The notes under the pieces are model-generated. The model made no database searches and was not told where the DNA came from. It saw only the letters and a list, made by a program, of their open reading frames with translations. Source: a virus. From it: DNA of 32,142 nt. Location: positions 1-32,142 of the IMG/VR virus record IMGVR_UViG_3300014962_000012. One strand, given 5' to 3'. Within the stretch, counting starts at the first letter, position 1. Every line of letters starts with the position of its first letter. A program made the position numbers and the translations under genes. Positions 5,040 through 12,637 of the stretch are shown here, piece after piece.

Positions 5040-5553
5040 TGTTGAGCGGTCGCGTAGTGCGATGGATGCGAAGTTGTTGTCGTTGGCTCGTAAATCTCCG
5101 GCGGAGATTGCTGATGCGACGGGGTTGGATGCGCGGTTTGTTGCTGCACGGATTAGTGAGTTGCTTGAGTCTCGGGATTGGTTGTCGGATAGGCAGCAGG
5201 AGCGTCTTCTTTTGGAGGAAGTTGGGGAGTTGAAGGATTTGGTGATGGATGCTGTGCGTGCGTCGGGGGATGTGAAGGATTTTGCGGCGACGGCTTCGGT
5301 TGCTTTGCGTACGTTGAAGCTTGTGGGGGAGCGCCTGGATTCGCGTAGGAAACTTGTTGATGCGGATATTAATGAGATTACGGCGGCGCAGGCGAGGTTG
5401 TTTGGTAAGGCTTTTGATAAGGCGTTGACGCATGTGGTGGGGATGATGAAGGCTGTGGATGAGCTGCCGGATGATGCGGATGTTGATGCGTGGGTGGCTG
5501 ACGGTTTGAGGTTGGCGGCCAGGGAGCTGGATGCGCATGTCTCATCTGAGTGA
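5032..5553 (+). CDS. terS: terminase small subunit (DNA recognition for packaging)
   Basis: 173 residues from ATG 5032, with GGAGG upstream at good spacing. An N-terminal helix-turn-helix-like segment (KSPAEIADATGLDARFVAAR, about residues 21-40) is followed by a long helical region (EVGELKDLVMDAVRASGDVK, then LRTLKLVGERLDSRRKL) suited to ring oligomerisation, and an acidic C-terminus. Length, DNA-binding N-terminus and position directly before the large terminase agree with a small terminase, which selects the packaging start on phage DNA and recruits the motor. Sequence alone does not tell cos from pac packaging. The stop overlaps the start of the large subunit. Confidence 0.75.
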   Translation: MSDVERSRSAMDAKLLSLARKSPAEIADATGLDARFVAARISELLESRDWLSDRQQERLLLEEVGELKDLVMDAVRASGDVKDFAATASVALRTLKLVGERLDSRRKLVDADINEITAAQARLFGKAFDKALTHVVGMMKAVDELPDDADVDAWVADGLRLAARELDAHVSSE

Positions 5554-7093
5554 TGTTGTTGAGGGTGCGCTCGGTGATTTGCGGGAGCGTAGCCGTAGGC
5601 GTGTGTATGAGTCTGACCCGCAGGCGTGGCTGTCGGATGTTTTGGGGAAGCGTTGGTATTCGAGGCAGGAGGAGATTGTTGATGCTTTTTTGCGTAATCC
5701 TCGTATTGCTGTTAAGTCTGCGAATGGTTGTGGGAAGTCGGCTGTTGTTGCTGATTTGATTACGTGGCAGGTTGCGGTGTCGGACCCGCGTGAGACGTTG
5801 TGTATTGTTTCGGCTCCTACGTTGTCTCAGATTGAGAAAGTTATTTTCGCTTATTTGAAGGTGAATAAGTCTGCGGCTGCGTTGGCTGGGTTGGATTTGC
5901 CGGGGCGTATTACGGAGACTCTGGCGTGGAAGTTGGATGGCGACCAGGGCAGCGAGTTTCTTGTGTTTGGTAAACGCCCGTCGGATAGGGATATTGTTTC
6001 GAGCTTTCAGGGTACGAGGAAGTTGCGTACGATGGTGTTTCTTGATGAGGCTGGTGGTTTGCCTGCGGAAATGTTTACGGCTGCGGAGGCTGTGGCGACG
6101 GGTGCTGATTCGAGGATTCTTGCTATTGGAAACCCTGACCGTCGTGGTACGGAGTTTCATAAGATTTTTACGGACCCGAAGATTGCGCAGGATTGGGACT
6201 TGCATACGATTTCTGCTTTTGATTTGCCGACGTTTACGGGCGAGCAGGTTTATGAGGATGAGGTTAAGCAGGCTAACTTGTTGGGCGGGTTGACGAGTGT
6301 TGACTGGGTGGAACATAAGCAGCGCGCTTGGGGTGTAGATTCTGCACGTTATAAGGCTAAGGTGTTGGGTGAGTTTCCTGACGAAGCGGATAATACTTTC
6401 TTTTCACAAGAGATTATTGACCGTGCTATTGAATGTGAGATTGAGGAAGATGACTCTATACGACCTATTCTTGGGGTTGACATCGCTCGCTTTGGTTCTG
6501 ACGAGAACCGGATGTATATCAATCGGGGCGGTAGAGTTCGTTTGTATGATGATGGCTCTGATGATTCTGGGGCTTGGAGCAAAACGGATTTGATTACGAC
6601 GGCACGTAAGGTTCATGCGGCTGCGCAGCGTGTCGGCGCTAGGCTTGTGAATGTTGACGTTAACGGTGTCGGTGGTGGTGTTGTTGATGCTCTTGTTACG
6701 TTGGAGGAGTTCCGTGATTCGGTATATGATATTGGCGCTATTGCTGGTAGCAACGCTTCTCCCGATAATCTTCGCTGGTTTAATGCTCGCGCTTGGCATT
6801 ACGATACGTTGAGGGAGTTAATGGCTGAAGGTAAACTTGACCTTGACTATGATGATGCTGGGCTGAGGGAACAACTTGTTACACAGACATATAAGTTTAG
6901 TGCAAAGGGTGCTATTCAGATTACGTCTAAGGATGATATGAAGAAGATGGGTTTATCTTCACCTGACTCGTTGGATGCTGCGATTCTTTCTGTCATCGAT
7001 TTCAAAGATGCTGATGGACCGCAGCCTGGTGACGTTATTGAGTATCAGTTTGACGAATTAAATCATCCTTTCTATTCTGAATCTTTTTGGTAA
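5531..7093 (+). CDS. terL: terminase large subunit (packaging ATPase and nuclease)
   Basis: 520 residues. The ATPase domain has Walker A SANGCGKS (about 63-70), preceded by SRQEEIVDAFLRNP, and Walker B MVFLDEA (about 168-174). APTLSQIEKV and ILAIGNPDRRGTEF fit the coupling region. The C-terminal RNase-H-like nuclease shows ILGVDIARFGSDENRMYI (about 313-330), VNVDVNGVGGGVVDAL (about 373-388) and a late SPDSLDAAILS, supplying the metal-binding aspartates. The enzyme pumps DNA through the portal and cuts it. Two in-frame ATGs (5531, 5537) are possible; 5531 is four bases and 5537 ten bases after GGAG. It overlaps the small subunit gene and is followed by a T-rich gap. Confidence 0.96.
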   Translation: MRMSHLSDVVEGALGDLRERSRRRVYESDPQAWLSDVLGKRWYSRQEEIVDAFLRNPRIAVKSANGCGKSAVVADLITWQVAVSDPRETLCIVSAPTLSQIEKVIFAYLKVNKSAAALAGLDLPGRITETLAWKLDGDQGSEFLVFGKRPSDRDIVSSFQGTRKLRTMVFLDEAGGLPAEMFTAAEAVATGADSRILAIGNPDRRGTEFHKIFTDPKIAQDWDLHTISAFDLPTFTGEQVYEDEVKQANLLGGLTSVDWVEHKQRAWGVDSARYKAKVLGEFPDEADNTFFSQEIIDRAIECEIEEDDSIRPILGVDIARFGSDENRMYINRGGRVRLYDDGSDDSGAWSKTDLITTARKVHAAAQRVGARLVNVDVNGVGGGVVDALVTLEEFRDSVYDIGAIAGSNASPDNLRWFNARAWHYDTLRELMAEGKLDLDYDDAGLREQLVTQTYKFSAKGAIQITSKDDMKKMGLSSPDSLDAAILSVIDFKDADGPQPGDVIEYQFDELNHPFYSESFW

Positions 7094-7171
7094 TTCTTTT
7101 TTTATTTTTATTTATTTATTTATTTTAAAATTTTTTTAATTATTTTTTTCTTTTCCTGCTAAACTTTTAAT
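7094..7171 (+). promoter_or_regulatory. T-rich tract and extended -10 promoter before portal
   Basis: A pyrimidine and A/T tract of about 60 bases, almost without G, follows the TerL stop. It ends in TGC-TAAACT (hexamer 7160-7165), six bases before the portal ATG. There is no ribosome site. The tract could act as an UP-type upstream element; it has no hairpin, so it is not an intrinsic terminator. Confidence 0.55.
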
Positions 7172-8665
7172 ATGGCTAAACAGATTGCAGGACAGACTTC
7201 ACGTATGCGCTCACTCAGTGAGGAGGTGCAGCGTCTTGGCGCAGAGAATGAACGTCTCGCCGAGAACTATGCTGCGGTTGCGCGGGCCACTCTCGAGTTC
7301 GATGAGGTGGGTTGGTCTCCTGTTAACCAGCTGAAGGAGCAGGGTGTTTCGCTGGAGAATGCGAAACTTATTTCTAGTAATGCGCGCACGCAGATGAACA
7401 ATAATGCGTTGCTGAAGCGTGGTGCTGCACTGCGGGCCAGCTACGTTTTTGGGCGTGGCTTCAAGATGGCTTCTGCCGGTAAGCCGCTGCCACCACGTTT
7501 CCAAGATATTATTGACAACCCGATTAATCAGCAGGTGTTGTTTGGTGAGGCCGCATGTAAGAAGAACGAGAAAACCCTGTTCGCTACAGGTAACTTCTTC
7601 GTGCGCTATGACAAGGCGAATAAGACGTGGGGCCGCATCCCCTTGGATGAGATTGTCGGCTGGTCTGTAGATAAAGATGACCCGGAGATTGTGAAATATA
7701 TTCTCCGCGAATATGAGCGTGTTGTTTCCGTTGATGCTTCAGGTAACCAGAAGACAGAGACGGTTAAGGTTTGGTATCCGATGGATTACACGACCAGCCC
7801 GAATACTTCTATTGCTGGTGTGCGCGTTGACCGTAACTTTGTTGTCGTTGACCACCGCGAGAATGATGACACTGGTTCCATCTGGGGTTTGCCTGACTGT
7901 CTTCCAGCGCTGCCGTGGGCGTGGGCTTACAGCGAGTACCTGAAGGATGGTACGAAAATGTTGAAAGCTTTGTCGAGTATTGCTTGGCAGGTTAAGTCGA
8001 AAACTTCTAAGGGCGCTAATAATGCGAGCGCAAAGCTGGTTAACAACCGCCAGGTTGCGGCTACCGCTGTTACGGGTACTGATGTTGAGCTTGCAGCTAT
8101 GCCACGCAATAATGCTGTCGACTTGGGTACTGGTCGCCCGCTTGCCGCTATGGCTGCGAGCGCGATGGAGGTTAGCGTTGATGCGCTTCTTTCGGGTACC
8201 GGCACGACAGCTGCTGGTTCGCAGATTCTTGACCAGTCAACCTTGAATGCTGCTTATGGTCGCCAAGGCAACTGGGAGGCTTTTTATACTCGCGTGTTGC
8301 GTGTGATGGGTGTACAGAATCCTAGCGTCAAGTTTAATGCCATTACTGTTGACCCGACGTATCGCAACGTTCAGTCACTTGGTCAGGCATGGCAGACTGG
8401 TCTGTTTGACCCGAGTGTTATTCAGGCTGCTTATGCTGAACAAATTGGTATTGAAGCTCCGGGCATGATTCCCGATGGTGTGCTTCTTCCCAACAATGAA
8501 AACAGCATTAAAGGTCAGGGTGCTAATGTTACAGCGACACCGGGCAATGATATGAATGCGCAACAGACTAACGTTGCAACTTCGCAGGGTAATTCTGGCG
8601 CTGGTGTCGGTGATTTGACGAACAGCGATAATACTCTGCGCGATATTCAAAATTTGCCCCAATAG
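7172..8665 (+). CDS. portal protein
   Basis: 497 residues beginning MAKQIAGQTSRMRSLSEEVQ. ALLKRGAALRASYVFGRGFK (about residues 79-98) is typical of phage portals near the start of the core, followed by ATGNFFVRYD and strand-rich stem sequence. VSVDALLSGTGTTAAGSQIL (about 333-352) and YGRQGNWEAFYTRVLRVMG fit the wing and long helices lining the channel. Twelve copies form the vertex channel that docks the terminase and later the connectors. No Shine-Dalgarno site precedes the ATG, and a -10-like hexamer is six bases upstream. A Gln/Asn-rich tail ends the protein. Confidence 0.87.
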   Translation: MAKQIAGQTSRMRSLSEEVQRLGAENERLAENYAAVARATLEFDEVGWSPVNQLKEQGVSLENAKLISSNARTQMNNNALLKRGAALRASYVFGRGFKMASAGKPLPPRFQDIIDNPINQQVLFGEAACKKNEKTLFATGNFFVRYDKANKTWGRIPLDEIVGWSVDKDDPEIVKYILREYERVVSVDASGNQKTETVKVWYPMDYTTSPNTSIAGVRVDRNFVVVDHRENDDTGSIWGLPDCLPALPWAWAYSEYLKDGTKMLKALSSIAWQVKSKTSKGANNASAKLVNNRQVAATAVTGTDVELAAMPRNNAVDLGTGRPLAAMAASAMEVSVDALLSGTGTTAAGSQILDQSTLNAAYGRQGNWEAFYTRVLRVMGVQNPSVKFNAITVDPTYRNVQSLGQAWQTGLFDPSVIQAAYAEQIGIEAPGMIPDGVLLPNNENSIKGQGANVTATPGNDMNAQQTNVATSQGNSGAGVGDLTNSDNTLRDIQNLPQ

Positions 8666-8684
8666 TATAACACCGTTTTTTCTC

Positions 8685-8693
8685 TGGTATTAT
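8685..8693 (+). promoter_or_regulatory. extended -10 promoter before the protease gene
   Basis: TGG-TATTAT, with the hexamer at 8688-8693, ends seven bases before ATG 8701. The gap after the portal stop is only 35 bases, with no ribosome site. This is one of six similar sites. Confidence 0.5.
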
Positions 8694-8700
8694 TATTTAT

Positions 8701-9636
8701 ATGTCTACTGTATTTACTGAGGCTGCTGTCGCGCCTACAAAAACAGATAAAGGCACTTGGCGCGCAATCCTAATCACGCCAGGTAAGGGTTCCTCTGGAA
8801 TCTATTCCGAGTCTATGCTTAAAGAGTTTGGTCCGGTCGCCTTCCCGAAGGGTACACATTCTTATGTTGACCATCCGGTCACCGAGGGTGAGATTCGTAG
8901 CCCGAAGAATCTTATGGGTGTTCTCGCTGAGGATGCGCACTATGAGGATGGTCTTGGCCTTGTTGCCGAGCTTCAGGTTATGCCTCACTGGAAAGAGTTC
9001 GTAGAGGCCGTTGCACCGCATACTGGTCTCTCGATTTACGCGATGGGCGAAGGGTCGCGTAATGACGATGGTGACATCGTTGTAGAATCCCTCGTGCCGA
9101 ACACGCAGAACTCTGTTGACCTTGTATCTTATGCCGGTCGACCTGGTTCTGGTTTGGCTGAAAAACTGTACGAATCTGCGCTTGCCGCTCAGATGTCGGA
9201 CAATGGTACTGCTGTGGAAACAGCCGCAGCAACCATCCACAATGAAGAAGAAGGAAACTCTAACATGGATGAAATCAAGGCCATGCTTGAGGCAATGAAC
9301 GAGGCTATTGAGGCTAAGTTTGCTGCTCTTGCTGAAACCCTTTCGCCTGCCGAGGAGCCTGAAGAGAAGGAAGAAGTTGACGTTGCGGCTGTTGCTGAGG
9401 CGCTTGTCAATGCCGACCTTCCCGAGGTTTCGCGTAAGGCTGTCTACGAGTCGCTTCGTAATGGTGGAGACCTTGCTGAGGCCATCGAGAGCCAGAAGGC
9501 TTTCGTTGAGTCCATCAAGACTCACCTGCAGGAGACTGCAGTTGCACCCGCCGCTGCTGAAGAGACCGTTGTTACCCACACCACAGAGGCTAAGCCTAGC
9601 CTTGCCGGTATTCTCAACGTTAAGGTTGGTAAATAA
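8701..9636 (+). CDS. capsid maturation protease with C-terminal scaffold domain
   Basis: 311 residues. The N-terminal half has THSYVDHPVTEGEIRS (about 52-67), then PHTGLSIYAMGEG (serine about 111) and NSVDLVSYAGRPGSG. This His, GLS and SVDxV order is that of herpes-assemblin-like prohead proteases. Residues about 160 to 311 are acidic, Ala/Glu-rich and helical (NMDEIKAMLEAMNEAIEAKF), like a scaffolding protein, and end in a basic VKVGK patch that could bind the capsid protein. It cleaves scaffold and capsid precursors during shell maturation. An in-frame internal start at 9265 may produce the scaffold alone. It lies between portal and decoration protein, as expected. Confidence 0.82.
   Translation: MSTVFTEAAVAPTKTDKGTWRAILITPGKGSSGIYSESMLKEFGPVAFPKGTHSYVDHPVTEGEIRSPKNLMGVLAEDAHYEDGLGLVAELQVMPHWKEFVEAVAPHTGLSIYAMGEGSRNDDGDIVVESLVPNTQNSVDLVSYAGRPGSGLAEKLYESALAAQMSDNGTAVETAAATIHNEEEGNSNMDEIKAMLEAMNEAIEAKFAALAETLSPAEEPEEKEEVDVAAVAEALVNADLPEVSRKAVYESLRNGGDLAEAIESQKAFVESIKTHLQETAVAPAAAEETVVTHTTEAKPSLAGILNVKVGK
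9265..9636 (+). CDS. possible internal-start scaffolding protein (in frame within protease gene)
   Basis: ATG 9265 begins MDEIKAMLEAMNEAIEAKFA and is preceded by AAGAAGGAAAC, a purine-rich site ending about eight bases before it. The product (123 residues) would be exactly the acidic coiled-coil scaffold half of the protease-scaffold gene. Nested scaffold genes in this position are known from lambda (C and Nu3). The ribosome site lies in codons for Glu-Glu-Gly-Asn, so it could be chance in acidic coding sequence. Confidence 0.45.
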   Translation: MDEIKAMLEAMNEAIEAKFAALAETLSPAEEPEEKEEVDVAAVAEALVNADLPEVSRKAVYESLRNGGDLAEAIESQKAFVESIKTHLQETAVAPAAAEETVVTHTTEAKPSLAGILNVKVGK

Positions 9637-9638
9637 TA

Positions 9639-9983
9639 ATGGCTATTAATGAAGTTTTCAAAGAGGCTGACAGCCTTGACTACGCCGTTAACTCGGCTGT
9701 AGTTGCTGGCAACTTCGTTGTCATCGGCGGCATCGTTGGTGTTGCTGAGACAAGCGCAAAGGTCGCTACCGATGGTAGCTACTATGCTACACTCCGTCAC
9801 AAGGGTGTCTTCACAGGAACCACCTCGGAAGCTGTTTCCGTTGGTGACGCAATCTACCTCGCATCTGCCGCTACCTACGGTACTGCTCTTACGAAGACTA
9901 GCTCGGGCAACAAGCTCGTTGGCTACGCTGTTCGTGCCAAGGGCGCTACTGCTGGTGCTGTGCATGTTCGCATCAACAACTAG
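9639..9983 (+). CDS. capsid decoration/cement protein, DUF2190-like
   Basis: 114 residues beginning MAINEVFKEADSLDYAVNSA. It is beta-rich with NFVVIGGIVGVAETSA (about 26-41), GVFTGTTSEAVSVGDAIYLA (about 57-76) and KLVGYAVRAKGATAGAVHVR at the end. The pattern (Val-rich start, GVF, SVGDxxY, G-A-xHV end) is that of DUF2190-type head proteins, which trimerise on capsid surfaces and stabilise them. It starts two bases after the protease stop and precedes the major capsid gene. The ribosome site is weak (GGTTGG), so coupling to the preceding gene is likely. Confidence 0.75.
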   Translation: MAINEVFKEADSLDYAVNSAVVAGNFVVIGGIVGVAETSAKVATDGSYYATLRHKGVFTGTTSEAVSVGDAIYLASAATYGTALTKTSSGNKLVGYAVRAKGATAGAVHVRINN

Positions 9984-10001
9984 GAATAGGTGAGTTCAAT
10001 A

Positions 10002-11120
10002 ATGGACAAGATTCAACTTGTAGAGCGTGAAATCGCTCGCATCGAGGAGAACGCCACCAAGCGTCAGATTGAGGCCGCTAAGCTTCTGTCCGAGGCTCTT
10101 GCTGGTGATATTCGCGCTAGGGTTATGCTTCAGGAAGGCATCTCTTCGAGCGACATTCCTACACTCCTCCAGCCTGCAATCAACGTTACGTTCCTCGCCC
10201 AGTATGCTGCACAGCCTACCGTGTGGAACCAGATTGCTCAGGAATACACTGTCAACGACTTCGGTACAATCAAGTTCGGTGACTTCCAGATTGACCCCAG
10301 CTCGCTCACCGCTGCTAATGGCGAAGAGTACATTGCTGGTGGCCTTCCGGTTGTTGGCGAATACGACGAGTACCCCGCAGTCAAGTTCAGCACTTCGGAG
10401 ACAGACAAGTCCATCGACAAGAAGCGCGGTGTTCGCGCTCGCCTGTCGTGGGAGTCGCTGCGTCGCACGGGTGACTTCGACATCCTGGGTCGCTTCACTG
10501 AGGCTTTCGCTCAGTACGCTGCTCAGCAGGAAGACATCGCTCTTGCTTCGCTGTTCGTAACATCCGCTGGTGCTGTTGGTTCTGCCTTCAGTGGCAAGCA
10601 GCTCACATCGAACGACCCCATCTCGCTCACCACACTTGACGAGGCTCTTGCCCAGTCGCGTGAGGCTCGCGTTAACGGTCGCCCGATTGGTGCTTCTAGC
10701 TACAAGCTTGTTTACGGTTCGGGCCTTGCCACAACCGTCAACAACCTGATGAGCATCCAGACCATCCGCAAGACTGACGGTAACGGTACATACGACATCA
10801 ACGCCAACGTGACAACTGGTCCGTTCCGCCCGATTGAGTTCCCGACACTGGACACAGTTTCTGGTTCAACAACCGACGCATGGTGGTTCGTTATTCCCGA
10901 GACCACGGTTCGCCCGCAGTTCCTCGAGGTGTTCCTTAACGGTGAGCGTAGCCCGCTTATCTCCATCAAGGACTCGGGTCACATGTCGCTTGCTGGTGGC
11001 GAGGTTCCCGTACGCGAAGGTTCGTTCGACGAGGATGACATTCAGACTCGCGTTCGTCACATCGTTGAGGCTGTTAACGTCACAAACGATGGCTTCGTTT
11101 ACTCGACAGCTGCTGGCTAA
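10002..11120 (+). CDS. major capsid protein, HK97 fold
   Basis: 372 residues from ATG 10002, with AGGTGAG seven bases upstream; a GTG at 9990 is less well spaced. An N-terminal charged helical region (KIQLVEREIARIEENATKRQ, about 3-22) resembles a delta domain that is usually cleaved. The body includes YDEYPAVKFSTSETDKSIDK, RARLSWESLRRTGDFDILGR and QYAAQQEDIALASLFVTSAG, typical of the spine-helix region of actinobacteriophage capsid proteins. The C-terminal half has RSPLISIKDSGHMSLAGGEV. Codon use is richer in C than in the tail genes, consistent with high expression. A terminator follows 23 bases after the stop. Confidence 0.88.
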   Translation: MDKIQLVEREIARIEENATKRQIEAAKLLSEALAGDIRARVMLQEGISSSDIPTLLQPAINVTFLAQYAAQPTVWNQIAQEYTVNDFGTIKFGDFQIDPSSLTAANGEEYIAGGLPVVGEYDEYPAVKFSTSETDKSIDKKRGVRARLSWESLRRTGDFDILGRFTEAFAQYAAQQEDIALASLFVTSAGAVGSAFSGKQLTSNDPISLTTLDEALAQSREARVNGRPIGASSYKLVYGSGLATTVNNLMSIQTIRKTDGNGTYDINANVTTGPFRPIEFPTLDTVSGSTTDAWWFVIPETTVRPQFLEVFLNGERSPLISIKDSGHMSLAGGEVPVREGSFDEDDIQTRVRHIVEAVNVTNDGFVYSTAAG

Positions 11121-11143
11121 TAAGCTAGATTCAAATAGGAAGG

Positions 11144-11168
11144 CCCCCTCTTTGGAGGGGGTTTTCTT
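11144..11168 (+). terminator. rho-independent terminator after the capsid gene
   Basis: CCCCCTC (11144-11150), loop TTTG, GAGGGGG (11155-11161), then TTTTCTT. It ends the head-gene unit. The -10-like TGT-TAGGAT of the next gene begins immediately after it. Confidence 0.88.
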
Positions 11169-11169
11169 A

Positions 11170-11178
11170 TGTTAGGAT
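11170..11178 (+). promoter_or_regulatory. extended -10 promoter of the small CH-motif gene
   Basis: TGT-TAGGAT, with the hexamer at 11173-11178, ends six bases before ATG 11185 and lies just behind the T-run of the capsid terminator. No ribosome site is present between, so a transcript from it would begin at or near the start codon. Confidence 0.55.
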
Positions 11179-11184
11179 AAATAT

Positions 11185-11385
11185 ATGGAAATCAAGCTTC
11201 AAGAGTTTTATATCCGCAAGGATGCTCCAGGCTGCAAGGGCGGCTGGGCTACCGTTGATGATAAAGGTAAAGTTATTACCTGTCATGAGACTAAGGACCA
11301 AGCAATCAAGCATATGGTTGCCGCATCTATTGGAGCAGGAGAGCAGCCCGGTGGAGACTGGGCGCATCGTAAGCGTAAGAAATAA
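11185..11385 (+). CDS. small basic protein with GWxxVdxxGkvxxCHxTkxqA motif (66 aa)
   Basis: The product begins MEIKLQEFYIRKDAPGCKGG; the core GWATVDDKGKVITCHETKDQ is followed by AIKHMVAASIGAGEQPGG, and the end is HRKRKK. I recall short domains of the type Gly-Trp-xVV-Gly-CH-T-A near head genes of several phages, sometimes fused to proteases or portals. Their role is not established. The basic tail could touch DNA or the acidic capsid interior. It stands alone between a terminator and a structured intergenic RNA region, with its own -10 site, so it may be a one-gene transcript. Confidence 0.75.
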   Translation: MEIKLQEFYIRKDAPGCKGGWATVDDKGKVITCHETKDQAIKHMVAASIGAGEQPGGDWAHRKRKK

Positions 11386-11389
11386 CCTG

Positions 11390-11395
11390 TAAAAT
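11390..11395 (+). promoter_or_regulatory. -10-like hexamer for a possible small RNA
   Basis: TAAAAT ends six bases before the first base of the double hairpin at 11402. An overlapping TAGAAT (11395-11400) is an alternative. The geometry equals that of the leaderless genes, here pointing at a hairpin instead of an ATG. Confidence 0.4.
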
Positions 11396-11401
11396 AGAAT
11401 T

Positions 11402-11473
11402 GCGTGGTCCTCCTCCAATCCCGCCACGCTGCCCCCGTGTTGTTGAGATGTTTTATTCCTCCGGCACGGGGGC
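11402..11473 (+). ncRNA. candidate structured small RNA: two tandem hairpins with CCUCC loops
   Basis: Hairpin 1: GCGTGG (11402-11407) and CCACGC (11424-11429), 16-base loop containing TCCTCCTCC. Hairpin 2: GCCCCCGTG (11431-11439) and CACGGGGGC (11465-11473), 25-base loop containing ATTCCTCCGG. The stems are perfect and separated by one base. Both loops expose CCUCC, complementary to Shine-Dalgarno sequences. No reading frame of note covers the segment. There is no U-run after hairpin 2, so the RNA may instead be the 5' part of a longer connector-gene message or a processed leader. Alternatively the second stem is a weak terminator. Confidence 0.45.
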
Positions 11474-11487
11474 TTCACTATGTGCGG

Positions 11488-11493
11488 TAGAAT
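11488..11493 (+). promoter_or_regulatory. -10 promoter of the connector operon
   Basis: TAGAAT ends six bases before ATG 11500. The intervening AGGATT contains an AGGA only two bases from the ATG, too close for a normal ribosome site. No convincing -35 is visible. Confidence 0.5.
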
Positions 11494-11499
11494 AGGATT

Positions 11500-11895
11500 A
11501 TGGCAAATTTAGGCGTTGTACCAGTAGACCTCGGTAGTAACATTGGTCGTGTTCGTGTATTGATTAATGATACGAATGCATCTAATGTCACTGGAACAAC
11601 TGGTGAGTATCTTTATTTTAGTGACCAGGAAATTGAATCAATCCTCACTATGTATAGCAACAATCCTAAAGCAGCCGCCGCTCAGGCATTAGAAACTATT
11701 GCAAGTTCACAGGTTCTTCTTTTAAAATCTTGGTCATCTGATGACCTTACGGTTCGTGGTGACGCTATTGCTGAAGCTCTGCGCAAGCTTGCAGACCAAT
11801 TGCGCAAAGAGGCAATTTCTGATGACTCTAATGATTTCTATGATTTGATTCAAACAATTGATGCTGATGACCCCGCGGAGACATGGTGGAATTAG
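11500..11895 (+). CDS. head-tail connector (adaptor) protein
   Basis: 131 residues beginning MANLGVVPVDLGSNIGRVRV. RVRVLINDTNASN leads into YLYFSDQEIESILTMYSNNP and KAAAAQALETIASSQVLLLK, then LRKLADQLRKEA and a C-terminal WWN. This order (short N-terminal arm, FSDxEIxxxL, helical bundle with AxALExIA) is characteristic of gp6/gp15-type adaptors that dock under the portal in siphophages. It is the first gene of the connector group, and its product likely forms a dodecameric ring. Family call from pattern and position. Confidence 0.7.
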   Translation: MANLGVVPVDLGSNIGRVRVLINDTNASNVTGTTGEYLYFSDQEIESILTMYSNNPKAAAAQALETIASSQVLLLKSWSSDDLTVRGDAIAEALRKLADQLRKEAISDDSNDFYDLIQTIDADDPAETWWN

Positions 11896-11896
11896 C

Positions 11897-12637
11897 GTGG
11901 GAATTTCTAATCAGCCGATAGACTTTGTAGCCATTGGTGCAGAGATGGCTAAAACGGCACTGCCGTGGATGAATGCTTCTATTCAAATTGTTGACCCAAA
12001 TACTGGTGACGCTGTTTGGGATGAATGGACAAATACAGAAACCGGTGGGGAGCCAACTGTTATATGGTCTGGTCCTGCTCGTATTCAACATCTTGGTGGC
12101 GAGTCTATTGCCGGTGCTGGCTTTACCGAGGTTGGTATTCGTAGCATTCGTGTTCAGATTCCGCTTGACGAATCTGCTGGATTTATTCGCAAAGGATTAC
12201 AGATTATTGTAACCGATGGTGGTAATGATTATGAACTCGAGCAACTGCAGTTTATCATTACATCAGCAGTTAATTCAAGTTATGCCTGGGTGCGCACGAT
12301 AGAGGCTGAGGTTGATGTTAAGTCAATAGCCAACTCTACATGGTCTGGTATTGCTGGTAATGTTACAGATGCAACATCTCCGATTGTTAATGCAACGGTA
12401 CGCACCTTCCACCACGAAGACGATATTTGGATTATGGATTATGAAACAACAACAGATGCGCTCGGAAATTATGAACTTCCTGCAGACGCAGGTGTACCCA
12501 TCACTGTCGTTGTTGTTGCCAGCGGTTATGCCACTAGCTATTATGATGGTGCTGCTAGTTTTGAATTCGCATCAACTGTAACCCCAGTAAATCATATTGA
12601 AACACAAAACATTAATTTTGTTTTGGATGTAGCATAA
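11897..12637 (+). CDS. head closure-type protein with C-terminal carboxypeptidase-regulatory-like domain
   Basis: 246 residues from GTG 11897, with GGTGGA six bases upstream; a longer frame from 11858 overlaps the adaptor gene without a better site. Residues 1 to about 150 (IQIVDPNTGDAVWDEWTNTE, then TVIWSGPARIQHLGG, and QIPLDESAGFIRKGLQIIVT) look like a beta-barrel head-closure protein. From about 158 on, GIAGNVTDATSPIVNATVRT, a WIMDYETTTDALGNYELPAD stretch and VVASGYATSYYDG give the G-V-x-pI-x-A-TV, TTDxxGNYxL, xGY series of carboxypeptidase-D regulatory-like beta-sandwich domains. Such decorations often face outward and may bind sugars. The stop shares one base with the next start. Confidence 0.62.
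   Translation: MGISNQPIDFVAIGAEMAKTALPWMNASIQIVDPNTGDAVWDEWTNTETGGEPTVIWSGPARIQHLGGESIAGAGFTEVGIRSIRVQIPLDESAGFIRKGLQIIVTDGGNDYELEQLQFIITSAVNSSYAWVRTIEAEVDVKSIANSTWSGIAGNVTDATSPIVNATVRTFHHEDDIWIMDYETTTDALGNYELPADAGVPITVVVVASGYATSYYDGAASFEFASTVTPVNHIETQNINFVLDVA

Noticed and set aside
11402-11473. tRNA or tmRNA at the double hairpin
   Set aside because: No cloverleaf, T-loop (TTC) arm or CCA end; the stems are two simple hairpins.
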